This document shows positions 11,321 to 21,646 of a stretch of 64,000 bases of DNA, in pieces. The position numbers and the translations under genes were made by a program. The notes beneath the pieces were generated by a model, which was given only the letters and a program-made list of their open reading frames with translations, ran no database searches and had not been told where the DNA came from. Within the stretch, counting starts at the first letter, position 1. Every line of letters starts with the position of its first letter. Source of the stretch: Hippasteria phrygiana (lineage: Eukaryota; Echinodermata; Asteroidea; Valvatida; Goniasteridae); the NCBI GenBank assembly GCA_037893225.1, contig JAZGUH010000406.1, forward strand, positions 248,001 through 312,000, in the 5' to 3' direction.

Positions 11321-11442
11321 TTACGTTCGAGGACAAGAGGAGAAAAAAAATCGGTCCTCAGACGTAAAAATATGTGCTTAGTGTATGGGAGTTTTTTAAA
11401 GTAAAGGAACAACAGGAAACACAAAAGATTGTCCTCAGTAGT
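11321..11442 (-). mobile_element. MITE family 2, copy 1
   Basis: Ends in an ACGTTCGAGGAC / GTCCTCAG-type imperfect inverted repeat. It matches, in reverse orientation, the segment at 55501-55664 through shared blocks such as CTAAGCAC.TAT and GAGGACCGATT. Non-coding; non-autonomous DNA element. Confidence 0.6.
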
Positions 11443-12318
11443 ATAGGAAAATATGACTGTGCACAAACCAAGCTCAATTGTCATTAGCCTAACTATACTA
11501 GTACTACATGTACATGTGTACATTGTCATTTTGCACGACCCTTCTAGTTCTGTCAGAGTGGTTCTGTTAAAGTGAGTGTGTAAATGAAATTATTATCGTA
11601 ATATATTTCTTCTTTCGTGTCTAAAATCATTCAAAAATAAAGGAAAAAAATTGTGTCAATAAGTGCAATAGTAAAAATTACATGTACTTTTCCAGCGTTT
11701 CCACAATTTCAACTTTTACGCACACATGTACAATCATCAAAGTCCACTAAAAAACAAAGCTTTTCAAAAAGTGCAAACTAATTATAAAAATGTTTATTTA
11801 AAATGATTTTTATGCTGGGATAGCCAGGCAGAATAGGTACCATCGTTTTCTTCAACACAAATGTCTTTTCAAATTCTTTTTACTTCCTATCGGGGAGTTC
11901 ATTCATGTAGGATTCAAAATCTGCCTGCCCATTTTACTCACCATTGGGACAAAATATAAAGACTTTTTTTTTGGGGGGGGGGTGGGGGGGGGATATGAAG
12001 GTGTTAAAGATTTACCTAGTCAGTTTCCCTTGTGGATTGTTTGACGAAGTGTTCAAGATAAATATTGTTAAAAGGTGTAGAGATTTTGGACAAGCAAAAA
12101 CTTGCCTGTCCATTGAACAGGTGGCTAGATCAGACACTGCTTCCATGAAAGCAAGGATTTTATTCAAAATTCGCCTCCATGTCGCTGCAGACAAACTCAT
12201 ACAAGTGAACTATAGTACAGCATTTTTAGAGAATAACAAATGGAACATTGAAGTCAAGTGCATTTGAAACACATTGCTTTTTTGCCTGTATAAGATATTG
12301 AATACATATATATGTACA
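11443..12318. other. No gene; repeat remnants
   Basis: Short frames only. A G-rich run lies near 11974-11992. The segment 12008-12050 is the reverse complement of part of the spacer in the tRNA-like array (ACAATCCACAAGGGAAACTG), showing that the spacer is itself a dispersed repeat. Confidence 0.5.
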
Positions 12319-12684
12319 TTATCTTCAAGCAAACTTGAATCCTCGATCCTGATTGGTCAATCCTTGGCAGCTGAGAGGGTGATAAAAACCATATCACATG
12401 GCCCATATACACACTCCGAATTGCGCTGTTCTAATTATGCGAATTGCGCGATACGCAAAACGCAGTGCTGCACAATCCATTGGTAATTCAAAAGCTGCGC
12501 GTTTGCATCCAATGTGGATCGTCACGTCTTCGGCGCACACTTGTTACGTTTTCCAGATAGCTCCTGTTTCTCCTGCAGGATAGTGCTGGCTGTTAATGAT
12601 GTGTGCGTGTATGTGGTACAGGTTTCGCGCACAGCGCTGTTGCGAGTTCCATCTTTACTGCGCGTCAAGTTTGCTTGAAGATAA
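12319..12684. mobile_element. Repeat with 19-bp perfect inverted ends
   Basis: TTATCTTCAAGCAAACTTG at 12319-12337 is inverted exactly at 12666-12684. The interior (GATACGCAAAACGCAGTGCTGCACA from 12450) recurs at 39294 onwards, where the right end is also kept (39819-39837) but the left end is missing. Non-coding. A non-autonomous DNA transposon is the simplest reading. Confidence 0.6.
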
Positions 12685-12688
12685 ATTC

Positions 12689-12819
12689 GTTATCCCACTC
12701 GCGCTACGGAAAATGTAGTGCGTCCGTGTCCCATATTCCACTCGGCCTTCGGCCTCGTGGAATATGGGACACGGACGCACTACATTATTCCGTGTTCCAC
12801 TCGGCGCTCGTGGGATAAC
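12689..12819. repeat. 131-bp palindrome centred on CGGCCTTCGGCC
   Basis: Outer arms read GTTATCCCACTCG / CGTGGGATAAC and inner arms GTGCGTCCGTGTCCCATA / TATGGGACACGGACGCAC. The centre is CTCGGCCTTCGGCCTCG. A diverged second copy is at 39842-39979. Both copies follow directly after the TTTGCTTGAAGATAA repeat end. It would extrude as a cruciform or fold as a long RNA hairpin. Confidence 0.8.
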
Positions 12820-13225
12820 TTATATTGTATATCTGACAGCTTTTCAGCATGAACATTGCCGATGACCACACACATTTTAAAAAATGATTTCCTTGTATTC
12901 TGAGTATTTCCTGAGCATAAAACTAGCCATTTTGGACAACATTTTGGAGATTAAAACTAGTGCATTTAGTTGCTGCAACTGATTTATGATAAATTTATCA
13001 TTTTGTAACTTCAGCTTCGACGGCCAGCCTTAGATTGTTCATAGATTGTGCCAACACCAATCGATTCATCAGTTGAAAGGTAGGTTACCAAATCATTATC
13101 ATCCTGTGCATGGATTTGACATTGTGCAGCATGATGCCACTCACAATCAACCATCAGTTACAGAATACAACCCTTATTGCAGTTAGTTAACCTGATTTAT
13201 GTATAAGAGACCCCATGATCTAATT
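12820..13225. other. No gene seen
   Basis: AT-rich sequence with no open frame of interest. Confidence 0.5.
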
Positions 13226-13257
13226 AAAGGAATCCTTTTCAAAGTGAACAAAGAAAC

Positions 13258-13330
13258 TGGCACGAGCGGGATTCGAACCTGCGACCTCCGGGTTACCGTA
13301 CCGGCGCTCTACCAACTGAGCTATCTTGCC
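13258..13330 (-). tRNA. tRNA-like sequence, array unit 1
   Basis: The complementary strand folds as a 73-nt cloverleaf with A box TAGCTCAGTTGG and B box GGTTCGAATCC. The anticodon loop reads AC-GGT-AA, nominally Thr. The loop has C at position 33 where T is universal, and there are mismatches at 5-68 and 31-39. It is more likely a tRNA-derived SINE head than a working tRNA. Confidence 0.55.
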
Positions 13331-13570
13331 CTATGTTGGCGGTCTCCCAAATTGTCAGTATCCTTGTTCGAGTGGGCGCTAGTCAGAAGTCATAAACCCA
13401 GAATGCCGTGTAGCCAGGGATCACACCCAATTTTACGATACAACCTGGGAAGCGACATTGTGGAGATCACTCAATGAGGATACGACTTTTTAATTTATAA
13501 TTTGTCACACAATCCACAAGGGAAACTGACTAGGTAAATTTGAATACATTTTCAAAGTGAACAAAGAAAC

Positions 13571-13643
13571 TGGCACGAGCGGGATTCGAACCTGCGACCT
13601 CCGGGTTACCGTACCGGCGCTCTACCAACTGAGCTATCTTGCC
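13571..13643 (-). tRNA. tRNA-like sequence, array unit 2
   Basis: Same sequence as unit 1, 313 bases to the right, with the same non-canonical position 33 and the same stem mismatches. Confidence 0.55.
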
Positions 13644-13883
13644 CTATGTTGGCGGTCTCCCAAATTGTCAGTATCCTTGTTCGAGTGGGCGCTAGTCAGA
13701 AGTCATAAACCCAGAATGCCGTGTAGCCAGGGATCACACCCAATTTTACGATACAACCTGGGAAGCGACATTGTGGAGATCACTCAATGAGGATACGACT
13801 TTTTAATTTATAATTTGTCACACAATCCACAAGGGAAACTGACTAGGTAAATTTGAATACATTTTCAAAGTGAACAAAGAAAC

Positions 13884-13956
13884 TGGCACGAGCGGGATTC
13901 GAACCTGCGACCTCCGGGTTACCGTACCGGCGCTCTACCAACTGAGCTATCTTGCC
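13884..13956 (-). tRNA. tRNA-like sequence, array unit 3
   Basis: Same sequence as units 1 and 2, in the same orientation and with the same defects. Confidence 0.55.
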
Positions 13957-14196
13957 CTATGTTGGCGGTCTCCCAAATTGTCAGTATCCTTGTTCGAGTG
14001 GGCGCTAGTCAGAAGTCATAAACCCAGAATGCCGTGTAGCCAGGGATCACACCCAATTTTACGATACAACCTGGGAAGCGACATTGTGGAGATCACTCAA
14101 TGAGGATACGACTTTTTAATTTATAATTTGTCACACAATCCACAAGGGAAACTGACTAGGTAAATTTGAATACATTTTCAAAGTGAACAAAGAAAC

Positions 14197-14269
14197 TGGC
14201 ACGAGCGGGATTCGAACCTGCGACCTCCGGGTTACCGTACCGGCGCTCTACCAACTGAGCTATCTTGCC
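14197..14269 (-). tRNA. tRNA-like sequence, array unit 4
   Basis: Same sequence as the other units. This last unit ends at AACCTGGGA, without the spacer that follows units 1 to 3. Confidence 0.55.
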
Positions 14270-14402
14270 CTATGTTGGCGGTCTCCCAAATTGTCAGTAT
14301 CCTTGTTCGAGTGGGCGCTAGTCAGAAGTCATAAACCCAGAATGCCGTGTAGCCAGGGATCACACCCAATTTTACGATACAACCTGGGATAAAGGAATCC
14401 TT

Positions 14403-16190
14403 GCAATTTCAGCCTTGACAGCATGAGTTTGTTCAATGCATCAACACTCATTGAGACACCTGTTGCAAAATATGTTACACAATTTTGTAGGTCTATATAA
14501 CACCACATTTGGCAGAAAATAACAAATAATTGATCAACTGTTACATGTTCATGGCTTTTAAATGTTCCCTACTCTACAACTTTTTCTTAGCAAATGGTGT
14601 ATGGCATGCTGGACAATCTGAAGAATTCTGTACTATTTTGACCTGCAACGAATACTTTTCCATAGTGCGCATAAGCATGATTTTCTGTTGCAAGCTGAGA
14701 TAGCTGGCAATTAAAATTCATATACTACACACCAGTGTGACATAATGAATGCTAAAAGTAACAAGGTAAAATTAGCTATCCAACTTATTAATAATTTCAT
14801 TTTGGGCTTTGATGACAGGTGTTGAGGTACATGTAGAAACCATGTACATGTATACGTCATGCAAGCAATTACCATTGTCAATATTCCTTACCCGTTACCA
14901 ATTTGAGTTTGTTCTGGCTGTTTTAATTCCTCCTAAATAACTACTTAATAATTTTATTCATTTACTTTTTTTAATCCAAGGTCACTGAAAGGGAAAACTC
15001 GTAGACAGCAATCAACAGTGCGTCCATCCCAAGCAGAACCATCATGCTCAAGGTATTTGAGGACAAAGTAATAAAACACATTGATGAGAAAGTTTACAAA
15101 AAATAATCAAATGAGAAATAGATTTCCTTTCATTTGGATGTCTCGTTAAAACTAACTGAAAAAAATATTGATCCCAATCTGTGACTGATGAACAGTTTCC
15201 TTTATCAACTAGTTGTTTTCATAGCAAGTGTAGTATGTTAGAATGGACAAACTCCACAAGACATCCTTATGGTTCACCAATTAAACTTAAGGAAAGACAT
15301 CACTGTCCTTTTTTTTGACTTCACATGAAGTTGAATACTTAATTCCTGTGAGTGATGAGACCATGTGGTATAATTTGGAACCGTGAGGGAATACATGTAC
15401 TTAGGTTGCTGAAGTCTTGTGTAAATGTTTTTGTAACTTTTTTGTTTGTAAAATTTTGCAAAATGCCTGAACATTTGGTGTGATCAGAGATACATGTACA
15501 TCTACATAACTTTATCCACAATATTCTCATTTACAGAGGCTCCCTCTCAAGTTAGAAAAGAGTGATAAAAACTCCTGTTCCTGCCCTAACAAAAAAATGC
15601 AAACAGGAAGTGCCCACCCTGACCGAGCGAAAACAGATGATTAGAAGAGTTGAAGCAAAGAAAGTTGTTAAGAATTCAACCATCTTTGATACTTTTCGTC
15701 CCTTTCTTTCTTTTATCCATTTAAAAGTTACATGTACATATTTTTTTGGTTAATATATTGTAAACTATGCAGGGGTGGATCCAGGATTTTTTTGCTAGGG
15801 GGGGGGAGGGGGTGTTTCCTGAAATTTGCCCAGAAAGGTGACTCAATGAATGAATGAATGATAGATGAGTCATATGTACCAAAAGAAAAACCCTAATTTG
15901 ATAGGATTTATGGTAAGCAACGTTTTGCATAATAGTTATACCCATTTCTCACATGGGGATTTAAATATCAGATTATGCGGAGATGGACGTGAAATTAGAG
16001 GCAGACATAGTATGTTTCTTACTATGTCCTTTTTATATAACGATTTATTCCTTCACAAAAAAGCCCTGACCATACGTACCCATTTTCAATATTCTATAAG
16101 AGTGATTCGAGAGATAATCATGAAATGAATTTGGGTAAAGATAAATTATCAATAGGATGGCAGCAGCCACAAGCACAAACAAATATCTCA
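14403..16190. other. No assigned gene
   Basis: Mostly AT-rich, intron-like DNA with a short TACATG-rich microsatellite near 14828-14852 and a G run near 15799-15811. A frame of 87 residues at 15865-16128 could be the edge of the transposase fragment that follows, but has no motif I recognise. Confidence 0.4.
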
Positions 16191-16194
16191 GTTA

Positions 16195-16581
16195 ACCTCT
16201 GTTCAGAATGGTGTCATCTCTGATCAGGATTTTACTCTTACGTTTAACATTGATGGGGTGCTAGTTTTCAAGTCATCCAATTTTGGTGTGTGGCCTGTCC
16301 AGTGTATACGTATGGTCAATGAACTGAGGTACACATGTACGATGACAGGAAATGTCCTTATTGCAGGGTTTTGGTTTGGGTCTTCAAAACCACAAATTAC
16401 AACATTCCTGAAGCCATTTGTAGATGAAGCAATCCTGTTGGGAGATGAGGGATTTGAATGGAAGCATCCACTTAATGGTAGGACCATCAGAAGCAAAGTA
16501 TTTTGTGTTTGCTGTACCAGCGATGCAGTAGCAAGGCTGGTTTTTGTAACACTGATGGCATGCGTCGAATTTGCATATTAG
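16195..16581 (+). pseudogene. Transposase fragment, tnp2/Transposase_21-like (CACTA)
   Basis: An open frame running from before 16258 to 16581 contains NIDGVLVFKSSNFGVWPVQ, then GFWFGSSKP, FLKPFVDEA and a KVFCVCCTSDAVAR block. This order resembles the DGV..FKSS..S.WP...INE region of tnp2-type transposases, which cut and paste CACTA elements. Only the core survives; the start and end of the gene are not in place. Assignment is from motif recognition alone. Confidence 0.5.
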
Positions 16582-17287
16582 TAAGGTATTTCATAATATT
16601 TCAGTAGATTTGTTTTTTGACGTTTGCAAATGGTTATTCCTTGAAAGGACAAAGTGGAAGTCTGTAGAAGTTTGCTCTACCATTTGAACAACGTGAGCAC
16701 ATATTTGGAGCCTCCGCCGTCAAATCGGTTCTGGAGGGAACAGTGCTGTCTGGCTCTGGGAAAGAAAGCACCGGTTGCTGAAAAGGTGAGCTACATGAAA
16801 CAGGGGCTGCAATCTCTGCAAAAGAGACACATCATGACAAATTGCTTTGGCTGGCAAAAAGCTCAGGGTGTAATTTTTCTTTGGAGAACCAAACATATTT
16901 TCCCACGTGCACTAATGGTCATCATGCCCTTTTTTCTAGGATGTTGAATAAAATAAGACTATCAATAATTATGATTCCAGAACGCATGAAGCCACATTTA
17001 AACACCCGACTACAAATGCACCAATGTAGAAACTGCCATGCCTCCAGGAACAAAGTGTTCTGTAATATTACCGGTACTCCTCCAGTTTGCTATGTATGCA
17101 CATAACTTTGACATGGACATGTTTTGTACACTTAATGTATCACCCACTCTTACCATTTCCCAAGTAAACATACAGTAAATTGCTCAGCTTGTGTGTTTTT
17201 GGTTACGTCAGTGATGTGTTGTCCCATTAGCAAACACAAAACATTTATCTGAGCAATTGCTTAATTAATGCTTTAAAACAATTTCAG
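16582..17287. other. Coding-like remnant, unassigned
   Basis: A 97-residue frame at 16654-16947 includes FWREQCCLALGKKAPVAEK and a partly overlapping frame takes over to 17105. It is probably the continuation of a transposon gene after an indel. No domain recognised. Confidence 0.3.
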
Positions 17288-17407
17288 GAACTGAAGTCTT
17301 TAGAGCCGATGTTCCAGCTGGCGCAATACAGCAAACGTTGCTATGAAAAGCTGAGGAGTGTATTTGAATTGGTGGAGTCGCAGATCGGCAAGTGCATGAA
17401 ACAAACG
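17288..17407 (+). CDS. Isolated 40-codon exon, unknown gene
   Basis: A 120-base open segment is bounded by an acceptor (TTTCAG at 17282-17287) and a strong donor (GTAAGT at 17408-17413). The translation is helical and amphipathic (MFQLAQYSKRCYEKLRSVFE). Good splice sites at both ends with an intact frame support a real exon. The parent gene is not recognised; it may be a host gene or an intron-bearing transposon gene. Confidence 0.45.
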
Positions 17408-18170
17408 GTAAGTTACCCTTTTTAAAAACCACGATCAGGGAAAGTTTTTGCAGTTAAAGATGTACAATTCAACGTTGCGACATTCTCATGTAATTTTTGC
17501 CAGGTTTTGGATGAAGGCTTTCCTGAGAACGCATACTAAGGATGGGGAATTGACATTTAATCAAACACAAACAATTGTATACAGTGTGTACAAATGTACT
17601 ACTAAAGGCTTTTGTATTTCTTTGTGATTTAAATAAATTTACAAAGATCTTAGATTCTTTGTAAATAAAACTGAAAAGTGGATTGCATAAATACAAAGTC
17701 TAATTTTTTAAATCTGAGTTTAGTTTAAACGTTTGGGAACATTTCTAAACAGATTTAAAGTTGTTTTCGTTTAAACGTGTAAACTTCCCATCCTTAACGC
17801 ATACTTACGCAAAGACAGTTTTTTATATAAATCTATTACCTATAAACAAGCTTTTATGGAAACTTGCCAGACGCTTTTCACTCCAAACAATTACAATGTA
17901 AAATTGATAAAAAAGGAGTTTTGATTTTGAAACCATGAAAATATAAACCTTAACTGTCCGAGATTGTGATGTACTTAAACCAAGCCAAGAAAAAATGAGC
18001 CTCAAGACTGGTCTGGAAACCTACAGCACTGAAAGACACTAAATTATTATAACAAGTCAGTCAGCAAACTGTACAAAGCCAGGCTATTAAAGTAGTATAC
18101 ACGATTTACACACATCAAAAGTGTCGAGGAAAGAAACATTTCTTGACCTGTTAGTATTAGGCAGGAATAT
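17408..18170. other. No gene seen
   Basis: AT-rich, intron-like sequence following the donor site at 17408. Confidence 0.5.
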
Positions 18171-18335
18171 TGTGGAGTCCATCACAACAAGTCCCTGCAA
18201 ATCCATCCAGTCCTAATTCCAATCACAAGCTATTAAAATGAGCTTTGGCAAAGGCATTCATTTCTTTGTCATTGTTCATCCAGTTACTTGGGACCAGCTT
18301 TATGAAAGGACTTTATACAGGGACTTGACTACAAC
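18171..18335 (+). mobile_element. MITE family 1, copy 2
   Basis: Same family and orientation as 7248-7435, with a degraded left end (TGTGGAGTCC for GTCGAGTCC) and an internal deletion before the right end (GGACTTGACTACAAC). Confidence 0.6.
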
Positions 18336-18404
18336 TCTGGTATACATGTATGTTAATTAAATCTATAAGTTTGCCTTTTAAAACACATTTCCTGTCCCTT
18401 TACA

Positions 18405-18640
18405 GGTTTTTTTTTCAAGCTGCAAGGCTTGTCAGAAAGAACCAAGTTCGAATTGCTGGCAGAGGTTGTCTCGGAAAGACTAACGGTTGCGGACTTAGGC
18501 AGAAAAGGCCAAAAAGCTGTTGATGGTCCAGAAGGAGATTGTATCTCAACTCCCCCAAGTACTGACGTGGGACGAAGCAGAGGAGGAATTCCCAGAGCAC
18601 ACCACAGAGAAGGCTATACAGCCTTTCACAGGTACTGATC
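18405..18640 (+). other. Possible exon of an unknown gene
   Basis: A T-rich tract leads to AAG at 18418 and is followed by GC-balanced, coding-like sequence that ends near a CAG-GTACTG donor at about 18634. One frame gives a Cys/Arg/Lys-rich segment (ACQKEPSSNCWQRLSRK), another a 69-residue frame. Which frame is real cannot be decided. Confidence 0.25.
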
Positions 18641-19480
18641 ATCTACAAGTTCAAATAATTCGCCAAATCAAAGTGGATGATTGCCTTTAGCTTTCGCATA
18701 CAAAAAAACATGTTTTCGGACTTGTTAGGAAATATGTGTTCAGTTCTGACTAACAAAGCATTTGCAAAGACGATTCAAAGCACTGAATCAGCTTCATACA
18801 TAAGGTGAAATGTCTGGGATACTGAACATTACAAACAGTTCCTACTATGATATAGTCGCATTTGTATTTAGCACGCGGGGTTGTGGGTTGACAATCAGAG
18901 ACACAGATCAAGTTTCCAAACCCCACGACTTACATATGAGCTTATAATTACTTGGAACGGATTTGTCAATACCACAGGAAAGGAGAAACACAACATTCAG
19001 GTTGACCGTGAACTAGAACATCGGAATAGGGTGTTCAAAGAGAACTGTGCGGGACAGAGGAAAAATCACCAGCAAGAGCATTGATAGGATATAAGTCAGT
19101 CTGCAGAAGTAACTGATAAACTGCTATAAAAATCAGCAACTTGTAAAAAAAAAATCAGGAAAACAGTCTAAAACAGAACAAGGACACACATTTGCACTTG
19201 CACTGGAGCTGCACCATTAGAAGGTGTTTCAAGTTCAACCAGGACAGAGACATTTTGACTTTCCAGACTTCCCTTGCTCCGTGTTGTCTACTCTGAATGT
19301 GCCAGAACTTCAAAGTTGGATAAAGTCAACCCTGAAGCTGCTATCGCGGAAAAGTAAATCATTCATATAGGCTTACTGAACATCTACCAGCTATCAAGTG
19401 TATTTTTTTTTTTTACTAGTGAATGTCTCACTGTGCCCTACCAAAACGATTTAACCACTCGGCATGATCCACCAACAGGT
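18641..19480. other. No assigned gene
   Basis: Short frames only; 18881-19084 keeps a 67-residue frame without a recognised domain. Confidence 0.4.
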
Positions 19481-19990
19481 CAGCCAGATGGCTCAGTAAC
19501 ACCATGCCAAACCTCCATGCAGTATGATCTAACAGGTCATCCGTGCAGCGTAACCTGATGGGTCAGCCAGATGGCTCAGTAACACCATGCCAAACCTCCA
19601 TGCAGTATGATCTAACAGGTCATCCGTGCAGCGTGATCTGATGGGTCAGCCAGTTGGCTCAGTAACACCATGCCAAACCTCCATGCAGTATGATCTAACA
19701 GGTCATCCGTGCAGCGTGATCTGATGGGTCAGCCAGATGGCTCAGTAACACCATGCCAAACCTCCATGCAGTATGATCTAACAGGTCATCCGTGCAGCGT
19801 GATCTGATGGGTCAGCCAGATGGCTCAGTAACACCATGCCAAACCTCCATGCAGTATGATCCAACAGGTCATCCGTGCAGCGTGATCTGATGGGTCAGCC
19901 AGTTGGCTCAGTAACACCATGTCAGACCTCCGTGCAGCATGATCTAACAGGTCGGCCAGATGACTCAGTAACAGTATGCCAGATTGGTCA
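19481..19990 (+). repeat. 83-bp minisatellite, about six units
   Basis: Units start at 19481, 19564, 19647, 19730, 19813 and 19896 with CAGCCAGATGGCTCAGTAAC or a one-base variant (CAGTTGG). The last unit is more diverged. Eighty-three is not a multiple of three, so a repeat-encoded protein is unlikely. Confidence 0.85.
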
Positions 19991-20216
19991 GTTACTCGGT
20001 TCAGTGGATGATTTACTTGCTAACCATAAGGTTTACAAACCAGCAAGATACATATGTAAGCCTACAAGTGTGACCATTTGCGAGAACCATTCTTCCAGTG
20101 AACCAGATCAGCCATACAATGAGACGGATAGATTTTTGGCTCGCATGTCTTGCTCTATTGATGAAACATGTCAGTGTTCCCATCAGAACGATGAATCCAC
20201 CCGAGCAAGTGTTTGA
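19875..20216 (+). other. Possible coding remnant continuous with the minisatellite
   Basis: A 113-residue frame starts in the last repeat units and runs into unique sequence with Cys-containing stretches (YICKPTSVTICENH, CSIDETCQCSH). It may be the 5' part of the gene broken by the Polinton, but no domain supports this. Confidence 0.25.
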
Positions 20217-20282
20217 CAGAAGAATCTGATTCAAATGTTTCCATTGACTTCCCAGTGAGACTTCGGAATATCGTAAATTTTC

Positions 20283-20844
20283 TTGCACTCTTCACAGCTA
20301 CCTGAATGTCCAGACGAATTTTCAAGTTCAAGTGATCAACAAGATAGTGATTCAACCCATCACCCAGATTCACCTTCAAGTTCACAGGAAGTCTCTCCTT
20401 AAAAAGACATGTTGATGCTGGTGCAGGCAGATCAATGCCTGAACTGATGCCAAGAGATCATCTTGACACTGAATCAGAAGAGAATGTTTTTGACACAAAT
20501 AAAGGCAAGATTTACATCAGGAAGATTACTGTCAAGCACAACCAAACTTGGGAAAAGGAAGAAACACTCCAGAGTGTATTACTATAACTCTGGAGTGTAT
20601 AACTCCAGACATGCATGTATGTATTGCTCAAAATTGGTTACAAACATTGTGCAACCTGCTCTGTGTTCATCGTACCTGTACCTAAGTGAAACAAGTTGCT
20701 GGAAGAATGTTCGACGAGAATGAAAGACACACAAAATAAAAGAAAAAAGCAACTTGATCTACTGCATAATAAAGGTGATCATGTTCACAATGTGCGAGTA
20801 ATTCACCAGAAAAGGGAGAGATTCTGTTGGCAAGGAGGCCAAAA
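20283..20844 (+). pseudogene. Left half of zinc-finger-like ORF interrupted by the Polinton
   Basis: Several frames hold coding-like pieces: a Ser/Asp-rich start (EFSSSSDQQDSDSTHH), a CMYCSKLVTNIV cysteine pair near 20615, and HNKGDHVHNVRVIHQKRE near 20766-20815. The last piece runs straight into the GCATG target site. Its frame continues on the far side of the Polinton with a CPKC pair. Stops and frame changes show that the gene was already decayed. The order resembles a multicopy zinc-finger-like protein family of invertebrates, but I cannot name it. Confidence 0.45.
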
Positions 20845-20849
20845 GCATG
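20845..20849 (+). repeat. Target site duplication, left
   Basis: GCATG directly precedes the Polinton and is repeated at 36310-36314. Polintons usually make 6-bp duplications; the sixth base does not match here (A before, G after). Confidence 0.85.
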
Positions 20850-21096
20850 AGTAGTAAGGGAGATACCGATTCTATGTCATTTTCTGTTTTTTCACTTTTC
20901 TCTCCAATTTTGCTGTGGGTACATACATCAAATTTTTAAAAAAACAAATAGTCAAAAAATCGCCCAAAAATAATTCTAAATTTTGCTGGGTACCTATACA
21001 CCAAAATTTTCACAAAATCAAGAAAATAAACACTGTTTTCCATAGTCTACAAGCATACTATTTCTCCAGGGCGCCCGGCGAAACAAGGCAAAACAA
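20850..21096 (+). repeat. Polinton left terminal inverted repeat
   Basis: 247 bases, matching 36063-36309 in reverse complement with about one substitution (in the T/A run near 20937). Protein-primed replication is expected to start at such ends. A 64-residue frame inside it appears in both copies only because the repeat is conserved. Confidence 0.95.
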
Positions 21097-21120
21097 TGAT
21101 TTGTCATAAGCCAAAAAATA

Positions 21121-21140
21121 TTATATCGCCATTATAAAAG
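21121..21140 (+). promoter_or_regulatory. TATAAAAG box before the 161-aa gene
   Basis: ATTATAAAAG abuts the ATG at 21141. The stretch GCCATTATAAAAGATGGAAA, covering leader and start codon, recurs exactly at the PolB start on the other strand. A virus-like promoter with an extremely short leader is inferred. Confidence 0.6.
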
Positions 21141-21626
21141 ATGGAAATTAAACCTTTGATTCAGGCACATCCACTTTTAGAGAAAATTCTTTCTGCATTT
21201 AAAACTACTCAATGTATAACGCACGATTGCGAAAGTTGCTTTTATACGAGAGATACGGGTCGCGAATATTATATTCACGTAGATTCAAAATCGTTATTAG
21301 AACTGGTCTACCTATGCTACGAGAGAGGTACGTTTCTTAATCTATTAAAGTGTTACGATGATGTAGTCGAAAGAGAAAGGATAAAAGAAAACGATAATTT
21401 ATCTTTTTGTATTCACTGCGAAGATGCGAGTCTAGACATTACGGAAGATGACGATCTCATAGATTATCTTTATTATACCAACCAAGATGAGGAAGACAGA
21501 GATTTTCTTAATTATACTACGTTAGAACTCGAATACGACGATAGCTTTATTATCAACCTAAAAGATTTAGTCTCGATAGATTATCGCGAATGGTTAACTC
21601 TCGCGAACGACCGCGAGTCTCTCTAA
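21141..21626 (+). CDS. Polinton acidic protein, 161 aa, unknown
   Basis: First gene inside the left TIR, read inward. It is strongly acidic (EDDDLIDYLYYTNQDEEDRDF) and has five Cys and a His in its first 80 residues (CITHDCESC at about 25-33) plus CIHC near 95, which could bind metal. No signal peptide or membrane segment is seen. The start is fixed by the TATAAAAG box abutting the ATG. It ends 20 bases before a perfect hairpin. Sharing its leader with PolB suggests expression at the same time, perhaps a replication or regulatory role; this is inference. I do not recognise the family. Confidence 0.8.
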   Translation: MEIKPLIQAHPLLEKILSAFKTTQCITHDCESCFYTRDTGREYYIHVDSKSLLELVYLCYERGTFLNLLKCYDDVVERERIKENDNLSFCIHCEDASLDITEDDDLIDYLYYTNQDEEDRDFLNYTTLELEYDDSFIINLKDLVSIDYREWLTLANDRESL

Positions 21627-21646
21627 CGAAGTTTAACGGCCAACCA

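Larger units (their letters stand above)
13226..14402 (-). repeat. Four-unit tandem array with tRNA-like sequences, flanked by a 12-bp direct repeat
   Basis: Units of 313 bp repeat with no difference that I can see (tRNA-like starts at 13258, 13571, 13884 and 14197). The first unit lacks a left spacer and the last stops at AACCTGGGA, so the array has the outer ends of a single SINE-like unit. AAAGGAATCCTT flanks it at 13226-13237 and 14391-14402, as expected of a target duplication. The spacer between units also occurs elsewhere (near 12010 and 40759). Frames of about 77 residues repeating through the array are a by-product of the repeat and not a protein. Confidence 0.8.

Noticed and set aside
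13557..13790. Repeated 77-aa ORF in the tandem array
   Set aside because: It is a forward-strand reading of the tRNA-like unit and neighbours; it repeats because the DNA repeats.
13258..14269. Cluster of four functional tRNA-Thr genes
   Set aside because: C at position 33, two stem mismatches and SINE-type target duplications argue for tRNA-derived repeats.
20915..21109. 64-aa ORF inside the TIR, mirrored at 36032-36244
   Set aside because: It is present twice only because the TIR is duplicated, its composition is Lys/Asn-rich as expected of AT-rich DNA, and it lacks the element's start box.
21141..21626. The missing adenain-like protease
   Set aside because: It lacks a His-Glu/Asp-Gln-Cys order and is too acidic and short to support the call.
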